A stretch of 64,000 nt of DNA from Syngnathus acus (Eukaryota; Chordata; Actinopteri; Syngnathiformes; Syngnathidae): assembly GCF_901709675.1 (NCBI RefSeq), contig NC_051088.1:9696193-9760192 (forward strand). Reading direction: 5' to 3'. The position numbers were made by a program, and so were the translations under genes. Below, piece after piece: positions 31,761 to 44,400 of the stretch (its first letter is position 1; each line of letters begins with the position of its first letter). The notes beneath the pieces are model-generated. The model was not told where the DNA came from. It saw only the letters and a program-made list of their open reading frames with translations, and did not search any database.

Positions 31761-34700
31761 AATTATTGCATCCTACGTTACTAGGGAAGCCTGTGTGTGT
31801 ATCATCGCTATGCATTATTTTACCACATTTAATTTAATCTACATAGTTTATATCTTGTTTTAAAAAGTCAGCCTAACCTTTTGGGAGTTTTAAGAGTTTA
31901 AAAAAAATTGGATTTGAATTTGGATAGGAGTTATTGAAAGTTCATGTCATGTTTAGCTACTCAATGTAGTTAATTGAAAAATATTTATAGTATTTTTAAA
32001 TGTTCTATTTTAGAGTATGATGTTTTCTTGACACAAATTTCTGTCCAAGTCTTTTTTTACTTTGTTTGTGCCCACTAGCAAGGTGTAATCATTTCGTCAG
32101 GGAACACTGAGGCTGTTCTTTCCATTCAGGTCGATATTGTTTACCAGCTTTTCTTCAGAAACACTGACGTTCTCTTCAAATTCCACAGTTAACTTTAGCC
32201 TTACGGTCCGACGTGTCCTCTGCAGGTAATGCATGTGGTGGTATTGAACTCCGATGCGGGACAGATGTGTGATTACAGTGATATAGCAAACCACCGTGAA
32301 ACTGCACCCCGCTCAAATAAAGACACAAACAAAAAACGTGCCTTGTTCAGTATTCCATTGTGCACAAAGTCTAGGTTCAAGCCAGTGCTATTTTTTTTCC
32401 TTTTGTGAACCAAAGAAACCTTTTTGGGGGGGTTGGGAAACTTATGTTCATCTTGTGGGCTTTAGTCATCCTTTCATTTCTGAGAGAAATTTTCTTTCTC
32501 GCAATACTTGATAAATATTGGTGATATTGTTCGGCAGACTTTCTTCCGCGGTCCTCTCGCTTCATACAGTTCACGGCCCTTTTGTAATGTGCAGGCCCAG
32601 TACTTTTGAGGACTTCGTCCAAATGATGTACCAGTTGGCCATCATCCGATTCAGACAGAATGCAATGGTTTCCCATGAACGAATAGTGGATCTCCTCCTA
32701 CTCTGCTAAATGGATGCTAAGAAGAACTCTTCTGTACGAGCATAATATTATTGCATGCAAACAGAGGAAGCTGCCATTCAATGAACAGCGCTGTGATTTC
32801 AGCAACAATAGAGGACAGGCTCCGGAGGGAGACAAATTAACCTGAATGGCAAATGTCGGAGTAGGACTAGTTAGTTCATCTTGTTTTGTTTTTTTGGGGG
32901 GGGTTTCCGGTTGCGTTAATATGTAAAGCACTGAGAACAAGGCATGAGTTTGCAGTCCCATGATCAGGAATTATTATTTTTTCCTGTGAGGTGAGTCATC
33001 CATTCATGCAAGTGTACGGCTAAGCCAATGATTCATAGCATGCCGTACCTTGACCATTTGAGCTATTTCAGTATTCAAACACACTTGCTGAGGGTGGCAG
33101 GCTCATCACTAAAAATGTTAGCAAATGCAATGCAAGTCAATGTTGGATATTATCAGTCTTGTCAACAAATTCATTGGTGGAACTAATTTGCCACCGACAA
33201 CGGCGCACAAAGCTGAAATGGTTGGAATAAATGAAGATTCATTTGAAATTGGATCTTCTTTTTCCTTCATAGAGTTTGATTCTATTGTGCCAATTGTCTT
33301 TTGGAAAGAAATGACAAGGGATCCGGGGTTGGTTTTGTGATCCGGGTGTATGGATACGCATATGCAGCAGCATTCATCATTCCTGGTCATTCACGTGTTT
33401 TAAATTCTACACTAATACAGTGACAAATCACAAAAGGGTCCCCAGTTAAATAATGCATATCTCGCTGTAACTCCTTAAATCTGTCCAGGAAAAGTTTTGT
33501 AATAACCATTAAAGGCCCCAAAGCCTGCACGTCCTACCTTTTGGCCATGCACATTGTTTGCATTCAAAGGCCCACACAGCTGGAGGATAAGCCAAGTCTC
33601 TTGGCGGATAAAGTATTGCGCCTTTGGCTGCTGCACCCTCCTTTCATTTCCGTCTGTCTGCTGGAGTGTCGGAGGCTCCTGGCCACAGCTGGAAGATGAA
33701 TAGTACCGCACCACTCCACTTTGTCATAGTGTCCAAGAAGGTCCTAAATGGCATTGAGAGACTCCGAGGCTCACACAAATAGGATCTCTCCAGCCCTCGT
33801 GTAACCTTGCGAGTTTGAATCGAAAGTGCATATTTCGCTTGTAGGCGACAATTTAAAGAGTAAGGCGTGCCCCTTTTATGTAAAAAAAAAAATAAAAATC
33901 TTTGGATATGTTTACTTTAGAGACCCTTGCTTGGATGAAAAACAAAACAAAAAAAAATCATCATCATGAATCGACTTTACATTGATTTTAAATTGTCAGT
34001 TTTAACGCTCTTTATTTGGATTGGGCCACTTTAACCTTAAATGTATTACCACTGGTAAACATGATTATTATGCAGATGATAGCACGGACTCTACATCTTT
34101 TCCAGTTGTGCTTCATGTGACAGGTGTTTCCTTATTCCCACTTCATGGATTTGGCAAAGTGCAACTGGCTGCTGGTGCTCGAGCTGGAAAGACGGAGATA
34201 ACAAGAATTCCTCCAGCAATGTTTTTGTCTCTGCTCCAGTTGGGTGTTCCCCAACACCCTCAACAGCATCCAGAGCTGAGAGGAAGCGAAATTGCATCTT
34301 TCTAGTAAGTAAGTCTTCACGTTCTTTCGTTCAACGGCCTGGCTTGTTTGTTCACCGTGCATGTTTCCCTCTGTTTGAATATATTTGTTGCAAGCGTGTG
34401 TTTGAATGCGTGACATGAAAAAGCAGCACTGCCCAAGGAGTTTTTAGAACCAAGATTAAACTGGAGCCGCCGTGGGCCCACAGGCACTGATAACACCAGC
34501 TTCCATTTTCGGAAGCCTTGATGGCAATCCCAAGTGGCGTGTGCGTATGGAGAGGATGCTTCTGTTTGAAAGGGGGGAAATGAGCAATAAGAGCAAGTTT
34601 AGGATTTAAGTTTTGTAGGAACATGTGGCCAGTCCACATACAGGAAGTGGAAATGGTAGATAAAGGATTATGGATTTGTTCCACCCTTTACAAATGTAAC

Positions 34701-36517
34701 AACATCCATGACCCCCAAAGATGAGGGAGTGTAATGTTTGTCCATTCATTCCACCCATACTTTGTTAGGTCTACATGGTAAACGACAAGCTGTGGTCAAA
34801 TGCCTTCTGTCGATCCTTCCGTGTCATTACAGCACGGCAAACTGACATTTGGAGGAGATTTAATTGTGACACAAATACACCCCCTCCTCCGAATCCTTGT
34901 CCTTCCAGTACTTTTGGGGGGAGGAGTTAAGACCCAAAGGCCCAGCACGGGAATAAAAGCATGCTGGCAGTGTGCCTAATTCCGCCTTTGAGGACTCTGT
35001 AGCACAATGGCTCCTCTCGGCACTCGCGATATGGCACATGAAGAAGGAAAGGCTCACATTTAATCCTGGGGACCGAGGCTCAGCGTGTCATTTTAACTGT
35101 ATGGCCACAATATGTGGATTTTCTAAAAACTGTATGAGCCACTAGGTGATGAAAAAGATCTCTCTCCTCACAAGAATGGCACCAGCAGGTTATGTTTAGC
35201 ACATGCCAAAGCAGAAGGTGGTGCTGCAACCACGAGGCCTAGGTTCAGAAGTAGAGCTGTCTCTGTACTGTATATACTTCATCGTAAAAATGTGATGACA
35301 TTATTGCATGACCTGTGCGTCCAAACAGATTGTTTTGTTGTTATCCCATCCTCCTACCACTGGGGCATGCTTGCATTATATGTAGGATTTGTTAATTACT
35401 GAAATATGTGTTTTGTATGAACCAGCAAGTCCAACAATTATTCATCATGTGGTATTTCAGCACAAGATAAATATCTGTCAGAAGTTCTGCAAATTCTACT
35501 TTAGAAAAATGGTGCTACCAAAAAAGCAAAACAAACAAACAAACAACATAGAAGCATGTTTCACCATCACTGTCACTGTTATTTTTAGCCACAATGACAT
35601 TAAGTGGTGTTTAGAAAAATGCCGGCAGAGCTTCTAATGGGATTGAAAGTCCCACCTAGGAGGAGGATTTAATTAACGCTTGGAATGAATAACGTTTGAG
35701 CCAGTTCTCTCTCTGTCCTTGGTAATCAGTTCTGGGCCATTAATGAGAGGATGACTATCGACTGGTGGAGTATGCGTCTGATAATTGAATGTGTCGAGGC
35801 CATTAAACATTCCTGGTCAAAAACAAACATTCCAAATAAAGTTTCTGCATAACAATTTCAAGTATGGCAACAACAATGGAGTGATGTTTGTTGTAAAAGT
35901 GAAAGTCTGCTATAAATCTCTACCAGCCTTATGGGCTAGAGGCAGAGAATGGAATCTTTCAAAAGGCACATCCAGACATTCTCGTCCTAATCTCAACCTG
36001 AGGAAACGTGTCTCTTTTCTACTGCACCGTACCTAATTGGCTCGGCGTGACTCTACTTGATTGACACCTCTGCAGGCAAAAGCAAGGACTATTTCTAATA
36101 CCTTCCAAATTGAGTTCCAAATTGGTATTGCTACACTATTGTATCATTTGTGGATGCATGGCTTCAAACGAAAAAAAAGTGAGATAAGCAGGACAGATAA
36201 TGGATAGATACATGCCTTCGGTCTAAATGCCACAAAGTCCATACTGCCGTGCTGTGGCGTTATAATCAGGCTCGGGTAGTAAAAGGAAAGTCTTTAGGAC
36301 AAAACAAAAATTAAATGTAAACAATTACAGTTCTGGGCACTGGTATGGGTGTCATTGAGCACGACATCAAGACCCCAAACTGCTCCCCAGGCGCTTAAGT
36401 AGCACCCATCCCAGTGGGCACCATCTATTTTAGCTGGCTTTGTTTTTAACTTGTAGTGAGGCTTTCAATCTGCACACAATTCTGTCAATCTCGAATCATG
36501 ACAGAGCTGGACATAGT

Positions 36518-36980
36518 TAAAGGAAATATTAACCCCCAGATTTTCTTTTAAATATTCTTGTCTGTGCAGCCCAACTAGTCAGAACACGGAATTCTGATTA
36601 ATGTTTCTCATGTGGAATATGAATTAAACAGGGAAAATCCACCTCAGGGGTGGCCACTTTGCCATTTGCTGTCAACTTCAAATGACATCACAGTTGCCAG
36701 GTCTCGGGTCACAACACTGTTCTGCTCACTGTTTTTCTGAAGCTGAGCTGTGATTGGTTGTGACCTGAAACCTGGCAACTATGATGCCATTTTTAGTCGG
36801 CGGTGGCAACTATGATGTCATTTTTAATCGGCAGCAAGTGGCAAAATGGCCACCCGCCCCATGAGATGAATAAAAATGGGTGAATTAATGCTACTATATT
36901 AATCATAATGCTGTGTTTAGATGCACAAACAACATATCATTGTGAATATTTTTTTAGGGCTGACTTCCCCATTTAAAGCT
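36518..36980. mobile_element. Fold-back MITE (long terminal inverted repeats)
   Basis: The inner arms 36649-36733 and 36766-36858 are reverse complements of each other with mismatches. GGTGGCCACTTTGCCATTTG pairs with CAAGTGGCAAAATGGCCACC, and GTTGCCAGGTCTCGGGTCAC pairs with GTGACCTGAAACCTGGCAAC. Weaker pairing continues outward to about 36518 (TTAAAGGAAATATTAACC) and 36980 (CCCCATTTAAA). The right arm has an internal duplication of about 31 bp (GGCAACTATGATG units at 36774 and 36804). There is no coding capacity. The exact ends and target-site duplication are unresolved. Confidence 0.8.
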
Positions 36981-37572
36981 GAGTAGCTCTGTGTATTACA
37001 GAAGTTGATGGTTCAAGATGAGTTCAACACAACCTCCACATATGTGCATAATTATGAGCAGTTTTTTTTTTCTTTCTATAAGCACATTCTACCGCCCTAC
37101 ATGTTTCATATGTATGATGTGATTAAGATAAGTGACTCAGCCATTTATTCCCAACATGCAGTATTCGTGCTTTTTCTTTTATTTGCACAATGGCAAATGT
37201 TTTAAACCGCATTAATGTTATTACGTGCAACTCGATGTAGCTCTGTTGGGCTTTTACAATGTGTCGAAAACACATAAATTCATTCCAAACCGACATACAT
37301 ATATACAAGACCTTTATTAGTCTCAACAACTTTACAAGACCTCATTCACTCACATGATACGTGACATGAAAAACAACTTGTTTGGAATTGCTGCGAGGAG
37401 CATGTTGTGGTGCTTACAGAGACCTTTATGGTGCACTCAAATTTGTTTGCATTGTTTGTTCAAGGGCCGCTGCCCCTCTAAGACCTGTGAGCGTGACTCG
37501 CTTGTCCAGCGAAGCAGAACATCAGCTCCACTTCACGCCCTTTGTGAGAGCACAAGAAGGAAGTCGATACTT

Positions 37573-37595
37573 GTAAAGAAAGAAAGAAAGAAAGA
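37573..37595. repeat. (AAAG)n microsatellite
   Basis: About five AAAG units in intergenic DNA. Confidence 0.9.
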
Positions 37596-38960
37596 CAGGA
37601 CTCAACTAGTGGGATGTGACTCGATGTCCTCAAATGCCAAGGCAAGGTAGGTTGATACAGCACATTTCATACACATTTCTCCCTTTGGCACCCCTGCTGG
37701 TTTTATCTCCAAGTGTACTTCCTGTAAACATTTTTCTCCATTCTTGCACAACCGACCTTCTGCATACATCCACTTCACCCTCTGTCGCACATCATCCATT
37801 CACCATCTTGCCAATTTGTCATTTTGTACGGAATTACGTGAAGTTTTGGGTGTGACAAACTCTTAGCCGGGACGTGAACTTGTGATCATGCTGCATTTAT
37901 CAATTTCATTAACGCTCAATTCGTGCCAAGCTTTTACTCACCACATACCATGCATTTGTTTATTCTTTTCACGTTCCATACATTCATTCGTCACATACAT
38001 TCTTTCGTCACATTCTCATGCTTCCAACCATATCTTTTCCTTGTAAGCCAAAACAGTTCCCTCTGTCCAGAACATTCTCCAATAATCCAAGGCTGGCGTC
38101 TAGCGTTAGGCAACATACAACGTCACATCAAGCATTAAGCAAAACATAAGATATAATCAAGCATTCAGCATTCTTAGCCGCCCTTGGCTTTGTCCGTGAT
38201 TTAGAAAAACATCAGGCATGCATTGAACAGTTCATTAAGGGTCATTAAGCTATTCAGGCAATATACCAAAAGAATTTGTTATTTCAAAGTGCACAAAAAT
38301 GCACATCAGATCATGAAGTTATAAAAAATGTCTCATTTCCTTCCAATTTTTCCTTCCATCCCCCCATCAGCCAAAATGAGTCAGAATGCTGCATGCGGTC
38401 TCTCACAGCATCATCAGCCAGTTTGTAGCCCGGTATAAGGCAAGACAACCTGCAAAAACATCCCTGACGCGGAACAATGTGGTCCATTTTTCACCATGTG
38501 ACACCGGTGATGAGGCCGACCCAATACGTCATCATAATAGCCATTCCGGGAGAGGCTGATGGCACTTGGGGACATCTTCATCTGCTAATAAAGTGCACCT
38601 TTTTTAGTTATGGAATATGCCGTGTGTGTGTGAGAGGGTATGTGTGTGTGGGAAGGTATGAGTTATAGTAATGATCCTTGAATGGCAAGGGAGTCTTAAA
38701 TGGTGCACTTTCACAAGATGGACTGTCTTTTGCAAATGCGTTTGCACGCACACACACTCACACCGAGCATATTATCATGCAACTTCCACAGCCCTTTATC
38801 AGACACAGAGCCATATTACATAAGACTAAGTGGATCTTTTAAAATGAAGTCTGCATGTCTCACTATGAAGTACTTATTGGTAAAAAGTGTGTTATTTCTC
38901 CAGGCGATCAATCAAACCAATAAAAATGATAATAATACAAAATATTTTTATCTCTTAATC

Positions 38961-39055
38961 AGGGCTGTCCAAATATGTTCCTCAAGGGCTACTATCAGGA
39001 TCAGGATCGTTATCAGGCTTCTGCAAATTTGCTAATCATCTGATCACTGAACCAC
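38961..39055. repeat. Remnant of a non-autonomous hAT-type element
   Basis: Contains GGGCTGTCCAAATATGTTCC, CTCAAGGGCTACTATCAGGA, and TCAGGATCGTTATCAGGCTT followed by CTGATCACTGAACC. The phrase around GATCAGGATCGTTATCAGGCTTCTGCA is a hallmark of a high-copy teleost element. Only part of it is left. Confidence 0.5.
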
Positions 39056-39177
39056 AAACTACAATTACTGCGGTCCATATTAAGAGTGTTGGGGAGAAAA
39101 ATTATGAGAAAAGAAAGAAATAGCAAAAACACAAGCCTCAAATTAATTACTCACTGAGCTGAACTGAGCTCCCAACC

Positions 39178-39265
39178 CAGCTCAACTCATCTTTATTTAT
39201 GTAGCATTTTCAGCTGCAGCTGTAACAAAGCGCTTTACAGAAAATGACATTAACAATTAGACAAT
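39178..39265 (-). repeat. Retroelement-type tail (reverse)
   Basis: Begins AGCTCAACTCATCTTTATTT and continues with ATGTAGCATTTTCAGCTGCA, GCTGTAACAAAGCGCTTTAC. This is a common fish repeat end read on the minus strand. Confidence 0.55.
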
Positions 39266-40853
39266 CTGCTAGATTAACAATTGTGTAAAGACAGTGTGTA
39301 TATAATTGAGATTTTTCAATGTTTGTTCGGTTTAAAATCCCTTTATTAATTTTAGTAATATGCCCAAAAAATTCTGTCATATAAATTTACATGTTAAGAA
39401 TATAATTGAAAATTTAGCCATAACTAATTATATTACATGGGTCTCATGGCCTCACCTTGAAATATTTTGCCGCCATATTTTCGCTACGGATACCTGAAGG
39501 AGACAAATGATCTGATCTCAAATTTGCTGGATCAACAACTGTAACAACCGCAATGCACTTGAGGGGATACTAAAGTCGTTTGTGATGACATTTTGCTTGG
39601 TCCTCTGCTGAAGAAATTGGTGTACTGTTACGCCTATGAATTATGGTCTCTCTGAGACACCGTAGTGCGCATACTTCAAAATGCACACATTTCAAATTTA
39701 AGTCGCTGCAATTAGTTCACCATCAAATGGCCTTGAAAAAAATCCACAGACTGTCTCTTTAAAATGCAGATTTTTGCTGAATGTTTGTTCAGTTTCCAAG
39801 TTATGCAGAATTGTAAGACCTTGGGGTGTTTGACTTTTGAGGTTCCACTGTATTAAGATCCTCGTATCTGTCTATTTTTTAGATTGACCTTGCTTGCTCT
39901 CATTAAGATCATTCCTGAGCTGCAGCCCATTGCAATCCTGGACTGGTGGCAAGTCAATTGCAGGGTGCGTAAATACAATCAGTCACATTCACTGAATCAC
40001 ACCTATGGACAAGTTCAATAAGACTCATTGAAGAAGCCAAAGTCTAATGAAAATACATAATTGGAAAACGTGTCCCAAAAGTATTTGTCATCAATGTCAG
40101 TTAGTGCATCTTAGTCCAGTCAGATAGCCGTGTTTTTATTGTCGTAGTCGTCAGGGTTGTGAGCTGACATAAGACATCTTAGTGCGCATAAATCACCATC
40201 ATCTACACTGGGATTTATAGCCCCAGAGAGAACATTTTCTCACTTGGAGAACGAAATTAGGGCAGTACGCGTGCATGTGTCTGCGTGTGCGTAGATGCAT
40301 CCTCAAAGGCAACTCAAAGTGCTCTACTGATGTTTGCCTACTTGATAGGTCAAATCTTCATCCAACCATCCATCCATTTTCTCTACCTATTCTTCTGTTC
40401 AGGATGCCCAAGAGCTAGATCGTATTCCAGCTGGCTTGATTATGATTACTTCCCGCTTCCAGATCTGCCAGCCTACACTGGTCTGTGAAATTACCAACAG
40501 CAAGTCTAACCGGCCTCCATGCAGCGATACGGTAACGGTTTGTGCCAGTGACGAAAACAGTCACTGATACTCTCAACTTTCTCATTGCTCTCAACCTCTC
40601 AGCGTAATATAGGCCACTTTGTCCTGCTTTTTAAATCTGTTACAATGATCCTACAGCTTAACCTTACCACCATAGACTGGAATTTTAGACTAAATTTAAA
40701 GTGGGAATTTGGGAATGTGAATTTGGGAATTCTCACCACCACTTAGTATGGAAGAAGAAAAACGTGTCGCTGCATGACAAGCCTGTTTGTCTGCCACTTG
40801 TGCCTGCATGACATCATCGAACATGTGTGTGCATGCACCAGCTCTGATGCATT

Positions 40854-41392
40854 TTGTGTCTTGAACGCCTTCACAGACTACATGTGCTGGTTGTTTGCTC
40901 ACAAGTTTGCGCACCAGTTGCGCGGTGGGTTGCTTTGGATTCAAACGTGTGCGTGGAGGGAGCTTGCGAGGGAAGGAGCCAACCGCCCTCCTCCTCCTTC
41001 AACTCTTCATCATCATCATCATCCCCGCGCTTGGATGAGAAGTGCACATTCGCCGTCCTCAGATACAGAGCTCATCTTTCATCGGAACCGCTCGATTCCA
41101 CCAAATTGGACCCACCGCTGTGTGAACTGAATTTGTGGGTGTGTGAACTGGATTTGCTCCTCACTGAGGGAATTATTTTTTTTATGATTATTATTTGTGT
41201 GGCGGGGGCATTAAAGGGAATTTTATTTTGCATGTTTATTTTCCCCTCACCACCCCCCACCCTCCCTTTATTAGCCCAAAATGGATGCCGTCGACTGGAT
41301 GTGGCGGCACCCCTGGATTAGCCGCTGATGTGATTGATAATTGAGGGCGCCACAAAGTTTTGGTAATCCAGGCGGGCAGAAAAGGGTGCAGG
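40854..41392 (+). promoter_or_regulatory. Probable tafa5 promoter-proximal region and 5' UTR
   Basis: This 540-bp stretch directly before the tafa5 start codon is richer in GC than its surroundings and has CCTCCTCC and CATCATCATC runs. It also has an open frame (40854-41321) with no recognisable protein features. I see no clear TATA box. Its role is inferred from position only. Confidence 0.35.
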
Positions 41393-41489
41393 ATGCAGTC
41401 CGGAGTGAAGACGCTCTCCGCAGGTGGAGGTGCGTCTCTCTGTTGCCTGCTGCTCCTCTGGCTCATCTACTCCCATCTGCTCCGAGAGG
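41393..41489 (+). CDS. tafa5: tafa5 exon 1: signal peptide
   Basis: 97 coding nt from ATG 41393, giving MQSGVKTLSAGGGASLCCLL and then LLWLIYSHLLRE, plus the first base of a Gly codon, before donor GTAAGT. The recalled human isoform 2 start has the same MQ, CC in the hydrophobic core, and a basic-acidic end before the QLAxGTC junction. This supports the start. The protein differs strongly here, as signal peptides often do. Confidence 0.9.
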
Positions 41490-44400
41490 GTAAGTCTGCA
41501 GTCTTACTTTGCCTCCTGGGAGCTTTTCAAACAAATGGCTTTGTTTATTGATTTGATTGGCATGCATCTGCTCATTCTGTCCTGACTCCAGAGCCACGGC
41601 ATTCTTTTAAAAGTAGCCTGCACTCTGAATAGAATGTCACCTTGTTGAGGCAGATAGATGGTTGCCATGCATGCATGTATGCATGCATGCATGCATGTTT
41701 ATTTCTGAGTGCAGATACAAAAAAAGGATGGTGCTAAACATTCATTTTTAAATAGTGATCCATCCTGCTGACATTGGGTTTTTCACCAAACACCTGTCGA
41801 TGAAAGTTTAAAAAAAATAACCTGGTTTGAATCCACCTAGACTAGCGTACTTTTCGATATAGTACAGTCAAGGGCATCAACTACGTATCCTGGCACTTAA
41901 TAGATTTTGTGAATTAATGAAAGTTTTTTGCAGACATTTTGAAAAAGGATTTTTTATAGCTTCAGTTGAACCTCATCACAGAAATTCAGGCACAATATGG
42001 CTGTGAACTCAGTCAGTGCCAATTTAGTGACTTTTCTGCCCCTCTCACCTCCAGCCTCCCCTCGTTCTCCTAAAAGCGAGTCATGATGTTAATTCCCTCT
42101 AATAAACTGCAGGCAGCATGAGCGAACTCATTCGGACATTTGTTTGTGTATGATAAGAACGGTGCCAGGTGGAAGGCCATCAATTGCGCTGAACATTGCC
42201 AACGTTATGGTGCCTGTTTATATGTTGCAAAAGCAGTTAGTAATTAACATGTTGGAAACTTTTGACCCAAGGCCTGTGCTTCCAAGCCACACATTCTTGA
42301 TGCTCGAAGTGGAAGAAATCACAATTGAGTATCGTGGGTCTACCTGGTGTGAAAGTTGCTAACCTTGGCCAAACTACATTTAGACCAAGTTTGATGATTG
42401 CCACGTCCACCTACAAACATTTTATGGTCACTGGTGTCCATTGAAAAGCCTGTCACAATTTTATGAATTCTAGCTGTAAACAATTATAATAAAAGTGGAT
42501 TTTTTAATAGTCAGGGAACAAACAACACACATACGTTCTTCATTGGATGGTGACAATACAGTCTGTAAAGTAAAAAAAAAATACATCAAATTTCTGTTTC
42601 TAGAAGTACATAATCAGAGACAACCTACTATTGTACATATATAGACAAACAAAATAGACAGTGCACTCTAGCTTGCTGGGTGGCATCCACTGAGGCACAC
42701 TTCCAGTACCTTCTGTACTGGTTTTAGTTTGTTTATGACCTGGATTTTTGTTCTCATAAAATATTCACTGTTACTTTTCCAATGCATTAGCATAGATGAC
42801 TAATAGACTACTGCGCTTTATAACCGAAGTACAATTGTATGATTTACTGTAAGCACAGAGTAGAACTCCATGGCAAATGATTTCAAGTAGTGGATTAAAC
42901 ACACAAAATGTTTAAAAGATTAATGTAAACAAACATAAAAGAGCAAGGAGCCAAGAAAAACATTCTAGAAATGAATTGTCCTCAAATGGCCTCACAGACA
43001 ATCCTTCTTAGCTACTTTCAACATGAAAGGCCATTTCTTCTCTTTGGTTCTTTTTCCAACACAAATATTTGCAAACTGGTGTTTGAGATGTCGACGGGCT
43101 AAAAGTTTTTCCATTATTGGCGTAACACTAGCAAGACTTGACAGTTTTACCCTAACCCCACTTTTGTGTTGACACGCAACGCATTCTTGTTCGTTCTTAT
43201 TGTCTGGAGTAATGTCTTGACGAGGCTTCAGGTAAAAGGGAGCGACACGTCTTATTTCAATTCCGGGCGCAGGAAGAGCCTGGTCGGGGCCTCCGGAGCG
43301 TTATAATTTCCGACTGTATAAATCTGTAATCCCATAGTGCTTTCCTTCTTGAATAAAACATCCTCTGGTGCAATTACACTATCACCCTGACACAGAGCAG
43401 AAAACCAAATGATGTTTTCTCTGCACTTTATTGGATACTGTTGATGACAAAACCACTCAAATTTCACTGTCATAGGCTTGGGTAAAAACAAAAAGTGGAC
43501 CCCTGTTGGGAGATGTAGAACACTAAATTTGGAGATTAGATCTTTTAATCAAGCTTTAGCCGACAGCGTAATTACTGCCTGGGAGGAAGAAGAGCGCCTA
43601 CACCGACGCGTCTGGCGGCGTGCTGACAGCCCAAGAAGACAGTGATGTGAAAAATGAACCGGATGAGCTTTGAAATGTGCTCCCTTTGCCTCTAATTTAC
43701 ACGTTTGCACTAATGTGCTTCCGTCACCGGCCTCTCAAATTCCTTCAGTGAAGAGCTAAGCTATTTATACTGCACTACTTCTCATTGCACAATCGTCTCA
43801 TTAGTGCCTTATGTTGCAAAATTGTGAAATCAATCTCTGTGAACTAACTATACTTTGATATTCTTGAGTAAATAGAACATGATTTTATCCTTGACTACCT
43901 CTTGTATGTTACCCACTCCTCTTCCCAACTGAATCCTAAGTCAGTACGCCATGTCTTCAAATATGAAAAATGCTTGTATTTGTTGAATCTTATTTTATTC
44001 TATTGACTGCTAGGATGATCAGATGCATTATAGAATGGATGGATGGCATCCAGTATATAACTCCTTTTATGCGCTATGGAGGTTTGCGTGTTTCCAAACT
44101 TTTATTGAGCCACAGACAATTTACCCCCCTCCCACCCCAAATACTTAGTTTCCTTCCAGGGCTTTAAATGAGTTATAGTTAATTATTTTATGTATAATTT
44201 AAAATTTACACTTCATGATAAGTACAGTGGCGTCAGGCATAAACCGCTCACCATTACATTTCAGAAAACCAAAATACAGCATGTTTCTTAATCCCTCAAC
44301 ATTTCATTATTTGCACAATGAAACAGAATAACACGATAACAAGATGAAGACAAATGTGCAGAGGAAGAAAAAGCAAGCCGCTTTTAACACTTTATGTATG

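Larger units (their letters stand above)
29241..36517. other. Intergenic, mtor to tafa5, middle part
   Basis: No gene found. It contains a TATA-rich palindromic stretch (30255-30345), a poly-A run (30681-30697), a retroelement tail (30730-30826) and a long fish repeat (31543-31760). The open frames here (for example 32377-32676 minus and 33118-33390 minus) show no domain, codon bias or splice context that I can recognise. Confidence 0.65.
36981..40853. other. Intergenic, mtor to tafa5, last part
   Basis: No gene recognised. Holds an AAAG repeat (37573-37595), a hAT-like remnant (38961-39055), a retroelement tail (39178-39265) and a possible Tigger-like remnant in reverse (39770-39858, ending AGGTTCCACTGTA). 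A CCATCCATCCATTTTCTCTACC phrase near 40367-40388 is the reverse-oriented end of the common fish repeat. Confidence 0.65.

Noticed and set aside
40854-41321. 155-codon frame before tafa5
   Set aside because: Low-complexity Ser and Pro runs come from CTC/CAT repeats and there is no domain or splice context. More likely promoter or 5' UTR.
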